From positions 4,851,001 to 4,915,000 of the forward strand of contig NZ_QBTZ01000001.1 in the NCBI RefSeq assembly GCF_003058055.1: 64,000 nucleotides of DNA. The letters are read 5' to 3'. The notes under the pieces are model-generated. The model made no database searches and had not been told where the DNA came from. It saw only the letters and a list, made by a program, of their open reading frames with translations. The position numbers were made by a program, and so were the translations under genes. Below, in pieces: positions 55,773 to 64,000 of this stretch. This DNA comes from Acidovorax sp. 107. GTDB lineage: Bacteria; Pseudomonadota; Gammaproteobacteria; Burkholderiales; Burkholderiaceae_C. The stretch's first letter is position 1; the number at the start of each line of letters is the position of its first letter.

Positions 55773-56936
55773 ATGACATTGCCTCTCAACACTCGGTCTG
55801 GACGCCAATTTCTCGCACGTGGTCTGGTGCTGGCGGTCGCGGCTGCCTCGCTGGCTGGTTGTTCATTGTGGAGTGCTGACAAGTCCAAGCCGGTACCCGC
55901 CGACCTCGGAGCCAATGTGGCTGTGCTGGGTGTGCGACAAGCCTGGACTGCGCGCGTCGGTAGTGTTGTGGGGCTGCCCCTGGAGGCGCACGTTGCAGGG
56001 AGCGTCGTGACCGTTGCCTCGGCCGATGGGACTGTGGCTGCCCTGGATGCGCGCACGGGCGGAGATATCTGGCGGGCATCTCTTGCCGAGCCTCTGTCGG
56101 CAGCTGTGGGCAGTGATGGGAAGTACGCTGCGGTGGTGTCGCGCAACAATGCTCTGATCTTGATTGATGGGGGCCGAGAGCGTTGGCGTGAGACACTTGC
56201 GGCCCCAGTGTTCACGCCACCCCTCGTTGCAGGGGGGCGTGTATTTGTATTGTCAGCGGACCGCTCGGTGTCTGCCTTTGACTCGTCAACAGGTCGTCGC
56301 CTCTGGGCACAGCAACGCCCCGGGGAGCCCTTGATATTGCGCCAGGCCGGTGTCTTGCTTGCAGTGGGCGATACCCTGGTGGTTGGTTTGTCGGGCCGTT
56401 TGGTCGGTTTGAATCCCGATAATGGCAGTGTGCGTTGGGAAGCTCCCATTGCCAGCGCGCGGGGCACGAATGACGTGGAGCGCCTCGTGGAGTTGGTGGG
56501 CCGCACCAGCCGTGCAGGAGAAACGGTGTGTGCGAGATCCTTTCAGGCCGCAGTCGGGTGTGTGAATACCGCCAGGGGGCAGACAGTTTGGACGCAACCC
56601 GCCAGCGGAGCGGATGGTGTTCACGGCGATGCAGAAGCTATTTTTGGTGCAGAGAGCAACGGAACTCTTGTCGCGTGGCGTCGTGCCGATGGCTCACGGC
56701 TGTGGAGCATCGACAGACTCAAGTACCGCAAACTCACGGCGCCCCTGCTTTTGGGGCGCTCGGTGGTGGTTGGTGACGATGCCGGCCTAGTGCATTTGCT
56801 GTCTCGTACCGATGGCTCACCCCTGAACCGCCTGGCGACAGATGGGTCTGCCATCGCAGCTGCTCCGGTGGTGGCCGCCGATACGCTGGTGGTTGTTACC
56901 CGCAATGGCGGCATTTACGGATTCCGTCCAGATTGA
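55773..56936 (+). CDS. bamB: Outer membrane assembly lipoprotein BamB
   Basis: BamB is a beta-propeller lipoprotein of the BAM complex that inserts outer membrane proteins. It is 387 residues. The lipobox is [17 protein letters not shown]-like blade repeats include [40 protein letters not shown] and [19 protein letters not shown]. It ends GGIYGFRPD. It lies two bases after yfgM and 13 bases before der. Confidence 0.95.
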   Translation: MTLPLNTRSGRQFLARGLVLAVAAASLAGCSLWSADKSKPVPADLGANVAVLGVRQAWTARVGSVVGLPLEAHVAGSVVTVASADGTVAALDARTGGDIWRASLAEPLSAAVGSDGKYAAVVSRNNALILIDGGRERWRETLAAPVFTPPLVAGGRVFVLSADRSVSAFDSSTGRRLWAQQRPGEPLILRQAGVLLAVGDTLVVGLSGRLVGLNPDNGSVRWEAPIASARGTNDVERLVELVGRTSRAGETVCARSFQAAVGCVNTARGQTVWTQPASGADGVHGDAEAIFGAESNGTLVAWRRADGSRLWSIDRLKYRKLTAPLLLGRSVVVGDDAGLVHLLSRTDGSPLNRLATDGSAIAAAPVVAADTLVVVTRNGGIYGFRPD

Positions 56937-56949
56937 TCGGTCTTATTCA

Positions 56950-58293
56950 ATGAAGCCAGTAATCGCCCTCGTGGGGCGTCCGAATGTCGGCAAGTCCACG
57001 CTCTTCAATCGCCTGACCAAGTCGCGGGACGCCATCGTTGCCGATTTTGCAGGACTCACGCGTGACCGACATTACGGTAACGGCAAGCAAGGAAAGCACG
57101 AGTACATCGTCATCGATACGGGTGGCTTTGAGCCTGATGCCTCCAGTGGCATCTACCGTGAGATGGCCAAGCAAACCCAGCAGGCGGTTGCTGAGGCGGA
57201 TGTGGTGATTTTTGTGGTGGATGCGCGTGCGGGAGTCTCTGCGCAAGACCATGACATCGCCAATTATTTGCGCCGTTTGGGAAAGCCCTGCGTGCTGGTC
57301 GCCAACAAGGCGGAGGGCATGCTCCAGGGCGTTCAGCTCGCTGAGTTTTATGAACTGGGGCTGGGTGAGGTTTATCCTGTTTCCGCAGCGCACGGTCAGG
57401 GTATTCGGAGCTTGGTAGATATTGCTCTGGAGCCGCTGAATTTGCCCGAGCCTGACGACTTGGACGCACAACTGGACAAGGGCGTCATCAAGCTTGCCGT
57501 GGCGGGGCGGCCCAACGTAGGCAAATCCACCCTGATCAACACGTGGCTTGGCGAGGAGCGGCTGGTGGCATTTGACATGCCTGGCACTACCCGTGATGCC
57601 ATCACCGTGCCTTTTGAGCGCAATGGTCAGCGCTTTGAACTGGTGGACACGGCGGGTTTGCGTCGCAAGGGCAAGGTTTTCGAGGCCATTGAAAAATTTT
57701 CGGTGGTGAAAACGCTCCAGGCTATCGAATCTGCCAATGTGGTGCTGCTATTGCTCGATGCCACCCAGGGTGTGACGGACCAGGATGCGCATATCGCTGG
57801 CTATATCTTGGAGAGCGGGCGCGCGGTGGTTTTAGCGGTGAACAAGTGGGATGCCGTGGATGACTACCAGCGCCAGCTTCTGGAGCGTTCCATCGAGACA
57901 CGGCTTGCATTTCTGAAGTTTGCCTCTTTGCATTTCATTTCCGCGAAAAAGCGCCAGGGGCTTGGTCCATTGTGGACATCCATCGCACAGGCCCACCGGG
58001 CGGCTACATGCAAGATGTCCACGCCCGTTCTCACGCGTCTGCTGCTGGAAGCTGTTCAGTTTCAAAGCCCCAAGAGGGCGGGTATGTTCCGCCCCAAAAT
58101 GCGGTATGCGCACCAGGGTGGCATGAATCCGCCCGTGATCGTGATCCATGGCAATTCGCTGGAGCATGTGACCGATGCCTACAAGCGATTTCTGGAGGGG
58201 CGTTTCCGCAAGGAGTTCGATCTGGTGGGAACTCCTTTGCGCATAGAGATGAAGACCTCTCACAATCCGTTTGCGGACAAAGACGAAGCCTGA
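56950..58293 (+). CDS. der: Ribosome-assembly GTPase Der (EngA)
   Basis: Der has two tandem GTPase domains and acts in 50S subunit maturation. It is 447 residues. The first P-loop is [18 protein letters not shown] and the second is [20 protein letters not shown]. Switch text: [12 protein letters not shown] and [13 protein letters not shown]. The NKxD motifs are ANKAEG (a common variant in domain 1) and [10 protein letters not shown]-terminal KH-like domain has [20 protein letters not shown]. The start at 56950 gives [16 protein letters not shown]. Confidence 0.97.
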   Translation: MKPVIALVGRPNVGKSTLFNRLTKSRDAIVADFAGLTRDRHYGNGKQGKHEYIVIDTGGFEPDASSGIYREMAKQTQQAVAEADVVIFVVDARAGVSAQDHDIANYLRRLGKPCVLVANKAEGMLQGVQLAEFYELGLGEVYPVSAAHGQGIRSLVDIALEPLNLPEPDDLDAQLDKGVIKLAVAGRPNVGKSTLINTWLGEERLVAFDMPGTTRDAITVPFERNGQRFELVDTAGLRRKGKVFEAIEKFSVVKTLQAIESANVVLLLLDATQGVTDQDAHIAGYILESGRAVVLAVNKWDAVDDYQRQLLERSIETRLAFLKFASLHFISAKKRQGLGPLWTSIAQAHRAATCKMSTPVLTRLLLEAVQFQSPKRAGMFRPKMRYAHQGGMNPPVIVIHGNSLEHVTDAYKRFLEGRFRKEFDLVGTPLRIEMKTSHNPFADKDEA

Positions 58294-58326
58294 TGATAAA
58301 GGCTGTTAAGCCAGGGGGGCATGCAT

Positions 58327-58351
58327 GCTGAGGCTGGTGTGCAGCCTCGGC
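58327..58351 (+). promoter_or_regulatory. Hairpin in the der-hfq gap
   Basis: GCTGAGGCTG (58327-58336) and CAGCCTCGGC (58342-58351) form a 10-base stem with one G-U pair and a GTGTG loop, 48 bases before hfq. No T-run follows, so it may be an mRNA structure in the hfq leader or a processing site. Confidence 0.45.
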
Positions 58352-58398
58352 TGTGGTAAGGTGCTGGTTTACAACAACACTTGAACACGGAGAATATC

Positions 58399-58653
58399 GT
58401 GAGCAACAAAGGCCAGCTTTTGCAAGACCCCTTCCTCAACGCATTGCGTCGGGAGCATGTTCCAGTGTCCATTTATTTGGTCAACGGGATCAAGCTGCAG
58501 GGGCAAATCGAATCTTTCGACCAGTATGTGGTGTTGCTGCGCAATACAGTGACACAAATGGTCTACAAGCACGCGATTTCTACGATCGTGCCCGGTCGTG
58601 CAGTCAATTTCTCCACGTCAGAAACCCCCGATGCGGACAGCGGCAACCTTTGA
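58399..58653 (+). CDS. hfq: RNA chaperone Hfq
   Basis: Hfq is a hexameric Sm-like protein that pairs small RNAs with mRNAs. It is 84 residues. The Sm1 motif region is [20 protein letters not shown] and Sm2 is [16 protein letters not shown]. The proximal-face residues [18 protein letters not shown] are intact. The start is GTG at 58399 ([14 protein letters not shown]), preceded by GGAGAATATC; the Met six codons upstream overlaps that ribosome-binding site and is rejected. hflX follows 57 bases later, the conserved hfq-hflX order. Confidence 0.98.
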   Translation: MSNKGQLLQDPFLNALRREHVPVSIYLVNGIKLQGQIESFDQYVVLLRNTVTQMVYKHAISTIVPGRAVNFSTSETPDADSGNL

Positions 58654-58710
58654 GTTGTTGCCTGGGGGCGAATCTCGCTGTCGGAGCGAGGCGAAGAGGA
58701 AAGAGGGTGG

Positions 58711-59892
58711 GTGGCTTTGAGTTCGGCTGTGTCATCCTCGGCCACTAGCACCCCGGTACTGCTGGTAGGTGTCGATTTTGGTCTTCCTCATTTCGATGCA
58801 GAACTCGAAGAGCTGGGGCTACTTGCCCAGACGGCTGGTATGCAGCCCGTCGCCCGGATCACGTGCAAGCGCAAGGCGCCAGATGCGGCACTGTTCATTG
58901 GCAGCGGCAAGGCGGATGAGATTCGCACGTTGGCCCAGATGCATGGTGCGGTGGAGATATTGTTCGATCAATCGCTCAGTCCCGCTCAGCAGCGCAACCT
59001 GGAGCGCCACATTGAACTCCCGGTCAATGACCGTACCTTGCTGATTCTGGAAATCTTTGCGCAGCGTGCGCGCAGCCACGAAGGCAAGCTTCAAGTTGAA
59101 CTTGCCAAGCTGCAGTATGTGAGTACCCGGCTGGTGCGACGTTGGTCTCACTTGGAACGCCAAACGGGCGGCATTGGTGCCCGTGGCGGTCCTGGCGAAA
59201 AGCAGATCGAACTGGATCGACGCATGATTGGCGACGCGATCAAGCGCACAAGAGAGCGCCTGGTCAAGGTCAAACGTCAGCGGTCCACCCAGCGGCGCCA
59301 GCGCAAGAGACGCGATACGTTCAATATTTCACTCGTTGGATACACCAACGCCGGTAAGTCAACGCTTTTCAATGCTTTGGTGAAAGCGCGGGCATATGCC
59401 GCTGATCAGCTCTTTGCGACGCTGGATACCACGACACGCCAGTTGTATTTGGCAGATGCGGCGCGGTCTGTATCTCTGTCCGATACGGTGGGTTTCATCC
59501 GTGATCTGCCACACGGACTGGTGGATGCGTTCCAGGCCACGCTGCAAGAGGCGGTGGATGCTGATCTCCTGCTCCACGTTGTGGATGCTTCCAACCCCGA
59601 TTTCCCAGAGCAGATGGAGCAGGTGGAGCGGGTTTTGCAGGAGATTGGCGCATCGGACATTCCACAGATACTGGTGTTCAACAAGCTTGATGCGTTATCA
59701 GAAGAACGGCGCCCAGCCGTGCTCGTGGATCAATACGAAGTGGGAGGACAGCTACTCTCCCGCTTGTTTGTAAGTGCTCGTTCGGGTGAAGGTCTTGATG
59801 AGTTGCGTCGTGCTCTGGCTGCCAGGCTGCTGGCCGGGCATTCGGATATGACCCCAGCAGACGCCCTTGAATTGCCGGATGCGCTGCCTTGA
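58711..59892 (+). CDS. hflX: Ribosome-associated GTPase HflX
   Basis: HflX rescues and splits stalled ribosomes. It is 393 residues. The N-terminal domain includes LFIGSGKADEIRTLAQMHGA and ILEIFAQRARSHEGKLQVEL. The Gly-rich linker is RQTGGIGARGGPGEKQIELD. The GTPase P-loop is SLVGYTNAGKSTLFNAL, with switch text SDTVGFIRDLPHGLVDAF and NKLD. The start is GTG at 58711 with AAGAGGGTGG upstream. Confidence 0.96.
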   Translation: MALSSAVSSSATSTPVLLVGVDFGLPHFDAELEELGLLAQTAGMQPVARITCKRKAPDAALFIGSGKADEIRTLAQMHGAVEILFDQSLSPAQQRNLERHIELPVNDRTLLILEIFAQRARSHEGKLQVELAKLQYVSTRLVRRWSHLERQTGGIGARGGPGEKQIELDRRMIGDAIKRTRERLVKVKRQRSTQRRQRKRRDTFNISLVGYTNAGKSTLFNALVKARAYAADQLFATLDTTTRQLYLADAARSVSLSDTVGFIRDLPHGLVDAFQATLQEAVDADLLLHVVDASNPDFPEQMEQVERVLQEIGASDIPQILVFNKLDALSEERRPAVLVDQYEVGGQLLSRLFVSARSGEGLDELRRALAARLLAGHSDMTPADALELPDALP

Positions 59893-59945
59893 TTGGGCAC
59901 AATGCAAGATCGAATGATGCCATCAGAGAACCAGAGATTTTCCGC

Positions 59946-61316
59946 ATGAATTTTCATACTCGCACCCTACGCTGGGCTTCACTGCCAGACCGTATTCGGG
60001 GCATGTTCAATCTGAACGATCCACGCTGGGGTCGCGGGGATGATAAGGCTGAGGACGGTAGCGCGCGCCCCGAAGACCGACCCTCAACCCCCCCTGGAGG
60101 GCAGAGAGGTGGGGATCAGCGGCCCAGCAATGGCCAGCAGCCGCCTGACCTTGATGAGCTGTGGCGCGACCTCAATCGCAAGCTTGGGAGCATGTTTGGT
60201 ATCAAGAATGGTTCTGGCCGTGGCCCTGGAGGAGGGGCAGGCGGCGGTTTTCAGCCAGATATGAAAAGCGCGGGTGTCGGTGTTGGCTTGATCGCTGGCA
60301 TTGCATTCGTGATCTGGATGGGTACCGGATTCTTCATTGTGCAAGAAGGACAGCAGGCCGTCATAACGCAATTCGGTAAGTACAAAAGCACTGTGGGCGC
60401 GGGTTTCAACTGGCGCTTGCCCTACCCGATCGAGCGCCATGAGCTCGTTTTCGTGACTCAGATTCGTTCTGCCGATGTGGGGCGTGATACGGTCATCAAG
60501 AGTACGGGCTTGAGAGAGTCGGCCATGCTGACCGAAGATGAAAACATCGTAGAGATCAAGTTCGCCGTTCAGTATCGCTTGAGCGATGCCAGGGCATGGC
60601 TGTTTGAAAGCAAGAACCCCTCGGACGCGGTGGTGCAAGCTGCTGAAACCGCAGTGCGCGAGGTGGTTGGCAAGATGCGCATGGACACGGCGCTGGCGGA
60701 GGAGCGTGATCAGATAGCGCCCCGCGTTCGCGCACTCATGCAAACTATTTTGGACCGTTACAAGGTCGGCGTCGAAGTTGTCGGCATCAACTTGCAGCAG
60801 GGTGGCGTGCGCCCCCCGGAGCAGGTGCAGTCCTCCTTTGATGATGTGCTCAAGGCGGGGCAAGAGCGTGAGCGCGCGAAGAACGAAGCCCAGGCTTATG
60901 CGAACGACGTGATTCCGCGTGCTGTGGGCTCGGCCTCCCGTCTGAACGAAGAGGCGGCTGCGTACAAGGCAAAGATCGTTGCGCAGGCGCAGGGTGATGC
61001 GCAGCGTTTTGGATTCATTCTGGCGGAATATCAAAAGGCTCCGCAGGTGACCCGCGATCGCATGTATTTGGACACCATGCAGCAGATTTACGGCAGCGTG
61101 ACCAAGGTGCTGGTGGAGTCGCGCCAAGGTTCCAATTTGCTGTACCTGCCGCTCGACAAAATCATGCAGGGCGTTGCGAGCGGTTCTGGAGCGCTGGATG
61201 CGCCTGCAACGAGCAGTCCGGCTTCAGCGACTCCTCCTGTGGCCCCTGCCCCCACATTTTCGAATGACCCTCGGGCGCGCGACACTGGTCGTACCCGTGA
61301 ACGTGAATCCCGTTAG
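59946..61316 (+). CDS. hflK: FtsH protease modulator HflK
   Basis: HflK is a SPFH-domain membrane protein that, with HflC, forms a cage around FtsH and controls its proteolysis. It is 456 residues from 59946. The N-terminal cytoplasmic part is Gly/Pro-rich and begins a conserved block at MFNLNDPRWGRGDDKAEDG. One membrane segment (VGLIAGIAFVIWMGTGFFIV, about 109-128) precedes the SPFH domain (EGQQAVITQFGKYKSTVGAG). A start at 60003, just at MFNLNDPRWGRG, is a real alternative and would give 437 residues. hflC starts nine bases after its stop. Confidence 0.94.
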   Translation: MNFHTRTLRWASLPDRIRGMFNLNDPRWGRGDDKAEDGSARPEDRPSTPPGGQRGGDQRPSNGQQPPDLDELWRDLNRKLGSMFGIKNGSGRGPGGGAGGGFQPDMKSAGVGVGLIAGIAFVIWMGTGFFIVQEGQQAVITQFGKYKSTVGAGFNWRLPYPIERHELVFVTQIRSADVGRDTVIKSTGLRESAMLTEDENIVEIKFAVQYRLSDARAWLFESKNPSDAVVQAAETAVREVVGKMRMDTALAEERDQIAPRVRALMQTILDRYKVGVEVVGINLQQGGVRPPEQVQSSFDDVLKAGQERERAKNEAQAYANDVIPRAVGSASRLNEEAAAYKAKIVAQAQGDAQRFGFILAEYQKAPQVTRDRMYLDTMQQIYGSVTKVLVESRQGSNLLYLPLDKIMQGVASGSGALDAPATSSPASATPPVAPAPTFSNDPRARDTGRTRERESR

Positions 61317-61325
61317 GAGCAGTTC

Positions 61326-62234
61326 GTGAACAGAGTCGGTTTTATTGCGTCCACCCTCTTGGTGGTGCTTGCGCTCATGAGCTCCATGCTTTTTGTCGTA
61401 GACCAGCGGCAGTTCGGAGTGCTGTATGCGCTGGGACAAATCAAAGAGGTCATCACTGAGCCTGGCCTCAATTTCAAGCTTCCTCCGCCATTCCAGAACG
61501 TCACCTACATCGACAAGCGTTTGTTGACCTTGGACAGCACGGATGCTGAGCCCATGTTGACTGCGGAAAAGCAGCGCGTCGTGATTGATTGGTATGTGCG
61601 CTGGCGTATTTCCGAACCCACCGAGTACATTCGTAACGTGGGGCTGGACGAGACGGCTGGAGCCATGCAGCTCAATCGGGTGGTTCGCAATGCTTTCCAG
61701 GAAGAAATCAATAAGCGCACGGTGAAAGAGCTGCTCTCTCTGAAGCGGGAGGCGCTGATGGCTGATGTCAAGCGCGAAGTATTGGAGACAGTTCGCGGTT
61801 CCAAGCCCTGGGGGGTTGACGTGGTGGATGTCCGCATTACCCGTGTGGACTATGTGGAAGCTATCACCGAGTCCGTGTACCGGCGCATGGAAGCCGAGCG
61901 CAAACGCGTGGCTAACGAATTGCGCTCCACCGGTGCGGCCGAAGGCGAAAAAATTCGTGCAGATGCGGATCGTCAGCGTGAGATCGCGATTGCCAACGCC
62001 TATCGGGACGCTCAGAAGCTCAAGGGCGAAGGTGATGCGGAAGCGGCTCGTATCTATGCTGAAGCCTTTGGCAAGGATCCGCAATTTGCTCAGTTCTATC
62101 GCAGCTTGGAAGCTTACAAAGCCAGCTTCAACAAGAAGAGCGATGTGATGGTGGTAGACCCCTCGTCTTCTGATTTCTTCAAGGTCTTTCGTGGCCCGGT
62201 TGCCGCGTCGGTACCTGCAACACCTCGCAAGTAG
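61326..62234 (+). CDS. hflC: FtsH protease modulator HflC
   Basis: HflC is the partner of HflK in the FtsH-associated complex at the inner membrane. It is 302 residues. The N-terminal membrane anchor is VGFIASTLLVVLALMSSMLF, followed by an SPFH domain (DQRQFGVLYALGQIKEVITE, LTLDSTDAEPMLTAEKQRVV) and a long helical region (EGEKIRADADRQREIAIANA). The start is GTG at 61326 after TAGGAGCAGTTC. Confidence 0.96.
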   Translation: MNRVGFIASTLLVVLALMSSMLFVVDQRQFGVLYALGQIKEVITEPGLNFKLPPPFQNVTYIDKRLLTLDSTDAEPMLTAEKQRVVIDWYVRWRISEPTEYIRNVGLDETAGAMQLNRVVRNAFQEEINKRTVKELLSLKREALMADVKREVLETVRGSKPWGVDVVDVRITRVDYVEAITESVYRRMEAERKRVANELRSTGAAEGEKIRADADRQREIAIANAYRDAQKLKGEGDAEAARIYAEAFGKDPQFAQFYRSLEAYKASFNKKSDVMVVDPSSSDFFKVFRGPVAASVPATPRK

Positions 62235-62256
62235 ATAGTGCCGGAGGCGAGGGGGA

Positions 62257-62439
62257 ATGATGTGGGACAGTCTCTGGACGGCTTTTGCCTTAGTGCTGGT
62301 GATTGAAGGTTTTCTGCCTTTCCTTTCCCCTCAAATCTGGAAACGCGTGATTGGGCAGATTGCGCAATTGCAGGATGGTCAGATACGCTTCTTCGCATTG
62401 CTAGCTCTTGTAACGGGCGTTCTGATGCTTTGCTTCTGA
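62257..62439 (+). CDS. Small inner membrane protein, DUF2065 family
   Basis: This is a 60-residue protein with two hydrophobic helices (LWTAFALVLVIEGFLPFL and FFALLALVTGVLMLCF) separated by the family core SPQIWKRVIGQIAQLQDGQI. The DUF2065 (YjeT-like) family sits next to hflC or purA in many Proteobacteria and has no known function. The start may be 62257 or 62260, two adjacent Met codons after GGGGGA. Confidence 0.9.
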   Translation: MMWDSLWTAFALVLVIEGFLPFLSPQIWKRVIGQIAQLQDGQIRFFALLALVTGVLMLCF

Positions 62440-62470
62440 CGGCTGTCACACGTCCCGACCAGGAGATTCC

Positions 62471-62500
62471 TTGGGGAGTCTCGCCCGGTCCCGGTAGAAT
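62471..62500 (+). promoter_or_regulatory. Probable hisZ promoter
   Basis: TTGGGG (62471-62476) and TAGAAT (62495-62500) are separated by 18 bases, and hisZ starts 30 bases later. The -35 is weak but the -10 is good. Confidence 0.5.
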
Positions 62501-62529
62501 CACGGTTTTAACAGCCTCCCCTTTTCTCC

Positions 62530-63678
62530 ATGTCTGCTTGGGTCCTTCCGGATCACATTGCCGATGTCTTGCCGTCCGAAGCGCGGCACATCGAAGAATT
62601 GCGTCGCGGGCTGCTTGATACAGCCCGTTGTTACGGTTATGAGCTGGTGATGCCACCGCTGCTGGAGCATCTGGAATCTCTCCTCACCGGCACCGGTGAA
62701 GCGCTGGATCTGCAGACCTTCAAGCTGGTAGATCAGCTTTCCGGTCGATCCATGGGACTGCGGGCTGATACCACTCCGCAAGTCGCTCGCATTGATGCGC
62801 ATCTGCTCAATCGCAAAGGTGTGACACGTCTTTGCTACTGTGGCCCGGTGTTGCACACACGCCCTGATCGCCCGCACGCTACCCGCGAGCCGCTTCAGTT
62901 TGGAGCTGAAATCTATGGGCATACTGGGGTAGAAGCTGATCTGGAAGCGTTGCAGTTAGCCAGGGAGTGTCTGCGGGTCGCCAATGTCCGCGACACCACC
63001 ATTGATCTGGCGGACGTTCGCATCGTTCGCAATCTGCTCGCTGGCGTGAGTGTAAGTCCGCAACTGTTGCGCAGCATTCATTCCGCTTTGGCCGCCAAGG
63101 ATTCGGGTGAGCTGTCTTCTCTGACGCAGGGTTTCCCTGAGGAGTCCCGACAGGGCCTTCTTGCCCTGGTGCAGTTGTATGGGGATTCTTCTGTTTTGGC
63201 AGAGGCAGAAAAGGCGCTCAAGCGCATATCAGGCATGCCTGAGGTGCTATCAAATTTGAAATGGTTGGCTTCGCGCCTCGAGGGGGCTTCTGTCACTTTC
63301 GATTTAGCCGATCTTCGTGGCTATGCCTACTACAGCGGCGCGCGTTTCGCGATCTACGCGACGGGTGCCAGCGATGCCCTGGTGCGTGGAGGACGGTACG
63401 ACGAGGTGGGGGCGGTATTTGGTCGAAATCGCCCTGCAGCGGGATTCAGTTTGGATATTAAACAGGTGGTTGGCGTGGTGCCGCCACGTGCGCTGAAGGC
63501 GGCGATCCGTGCGCCTTGGGGTGAGGCTGCGGATGTGAATGCGGCGATCACGGAACTCCGGTCCGCCGGCGAGACGGTGGTGTGTGTGTTGCCTGGGCAC
63601 GAGAGTGAGGTGGACGAGTTCCACTGTGATCGTGAACTGGTTCAGGTTGCGGGCCGTTGGGTCGTGCAGGCTGTTTGA
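62530..63678 (+). CDS. hisZ: ATP phosphoribosyltransferase regulatory subunit HisZ
   Basis: HisZ is a HisS-like protein without aminoacylation activity that forms the first enzyme of histidine synthesis with short-form HisG. It is 382 residues. Class II-like text: [40 protein letters not shown] and [20 protein letters not shown] followed by [20 protein letters not shown]. The C-terminal anticodon-binding domain of HisS is missing, which separates HisZ from HisS. It starts at 62530 ([20 protein letters not shown]). A 16-base stretch at 63235-63250 equals part of the dispersed repeat at 17164-17179. Confidence 0.96.
   Translation: MSAWVLPDHIADVLPSEARHIEELRRGLLDTARCYGYELVMPPLLEHLESLLTGTGEALDLQTFKLVDQLSGRSMGLRADTTPQVARIDAHLLNRKGVTRLCYCGPVLHTRPDRPHATREPLQFGAEIYGHTGVEADLEALQLARECLRVANVRDTTIDLADVRIVRNLLAGVSVSPQLLRSIHSALAAKDSGELSSLTQGFPEESRQGLLALVQLYGDSSVLAEAEKALKRISGMPEVLSNLKWLASRLEGASVTFDLADLRGYAYYSGARFAIYATGASDALVRGGRYDEVGAVFGRNRPAAGFSLDIKQVVGVVPPRALKAAIRAPWGEAADVNAAITELRSAGETVVCVLPGHESEVDEFHCDRELVQVAGRWVVQAV
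63224..63262. repeat. Possible copy of the dispersed repeat inside hisZ
   Basis: ATGCCTGAGGTGCTAT (63235-63250) is identical to 17164-17179. It is followed by CAAATTTGAAATGG; GCTATCAAATT also matches the copy at 722-732. It encodes GMPEVLSNL in frame with hisZ. Confidence 0.45.
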
Positions 63679-63693
63679 GCAATTGTCATTTGA

Positions 63694-64000
<307 letters not shown>

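Overview
The window is high-GC chromosomal DNA from a Betaproteobacterium, most likely a member of the Comamonadaceae (Acidovorax-like). The evidence is the run ndk-rlmN-pilF-rodZ-ispG-hisS-yfgM-bamB-der-hfq-hflX-hflK-hflC-DUF2065-hisZ-purA, which I recall as conserved in Burkholderiales. Further support comes from three Bug-family (TctC-like) periplasmic binding proteins without membrane partners, a short OmpC-type porin ending in Phe, and an RpoD with a long Lys/Ala-rich N-terminus. I see no rRNA, tRNA, CRISPR array, prophage, transposase or plasmid genes. Both edges cut genes: ahpF on the left and purA on the right.

Layout. 1-674: the 3' end of ahpF. 805-4878: a LysR regulator divergent from a minus-strand cluster of a Bug protein, a ModA-like binding protein and a porin. 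4920-8395: divergent ppsR/ppsA, the PEP synthase and its regulatory kinase/phosphorylase. 8472-11550: a two-gene sodium:solute symporter and an unknown protein. 11705-13632: FKBP isomerase, an HxlR regulator and a LysR regulator. 13756-17079: HMG-CoA lyase, a class III CoA-transferase and a Bug protein, divergent from that LysR; together they read as an import, activate and cleave pathway for a branched acid. 17279-19944: a Bug protein followed by a chemoreceptor. 20281-24987: dnaG-rpoD. 25046-27824: a PotD-like binding protein directly upstream of a membrane diguanylate cyclase. 27927-42681: metabolic and signalling genes, including acyl-CoA synthetase, AraC regulator, AhpD-like protein, flavoprotein, TSUP transporter, two more diguanylate cyclases, gamma-glutamyltransferase, PhoD phosphatase and a quinone oxidoreductase. 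42856-48873: surE-pcm-nlpD-rluD-scpB-rluB. 48963-64000: the conserved housekeeping run.

Most of the window is ordinary core genome, and I did not find a clearly new defence or biosynthetic system. The parts most worth a second look are: the binding protein plus diguanylate cyclase pair, which resembles the Vibrio NspS-MbaA polyamine sensor; the HMG-CoA lyase operon; a 161-bp near-perfect palindromic element at 29585-29745; a dispersed family of small intergenic repeats with one likely copy inside the hisZ coding sequence; AT-hook-like motifs in the N-terminus of RpoD; and an EF-hand-like loop in the sodium symporter.
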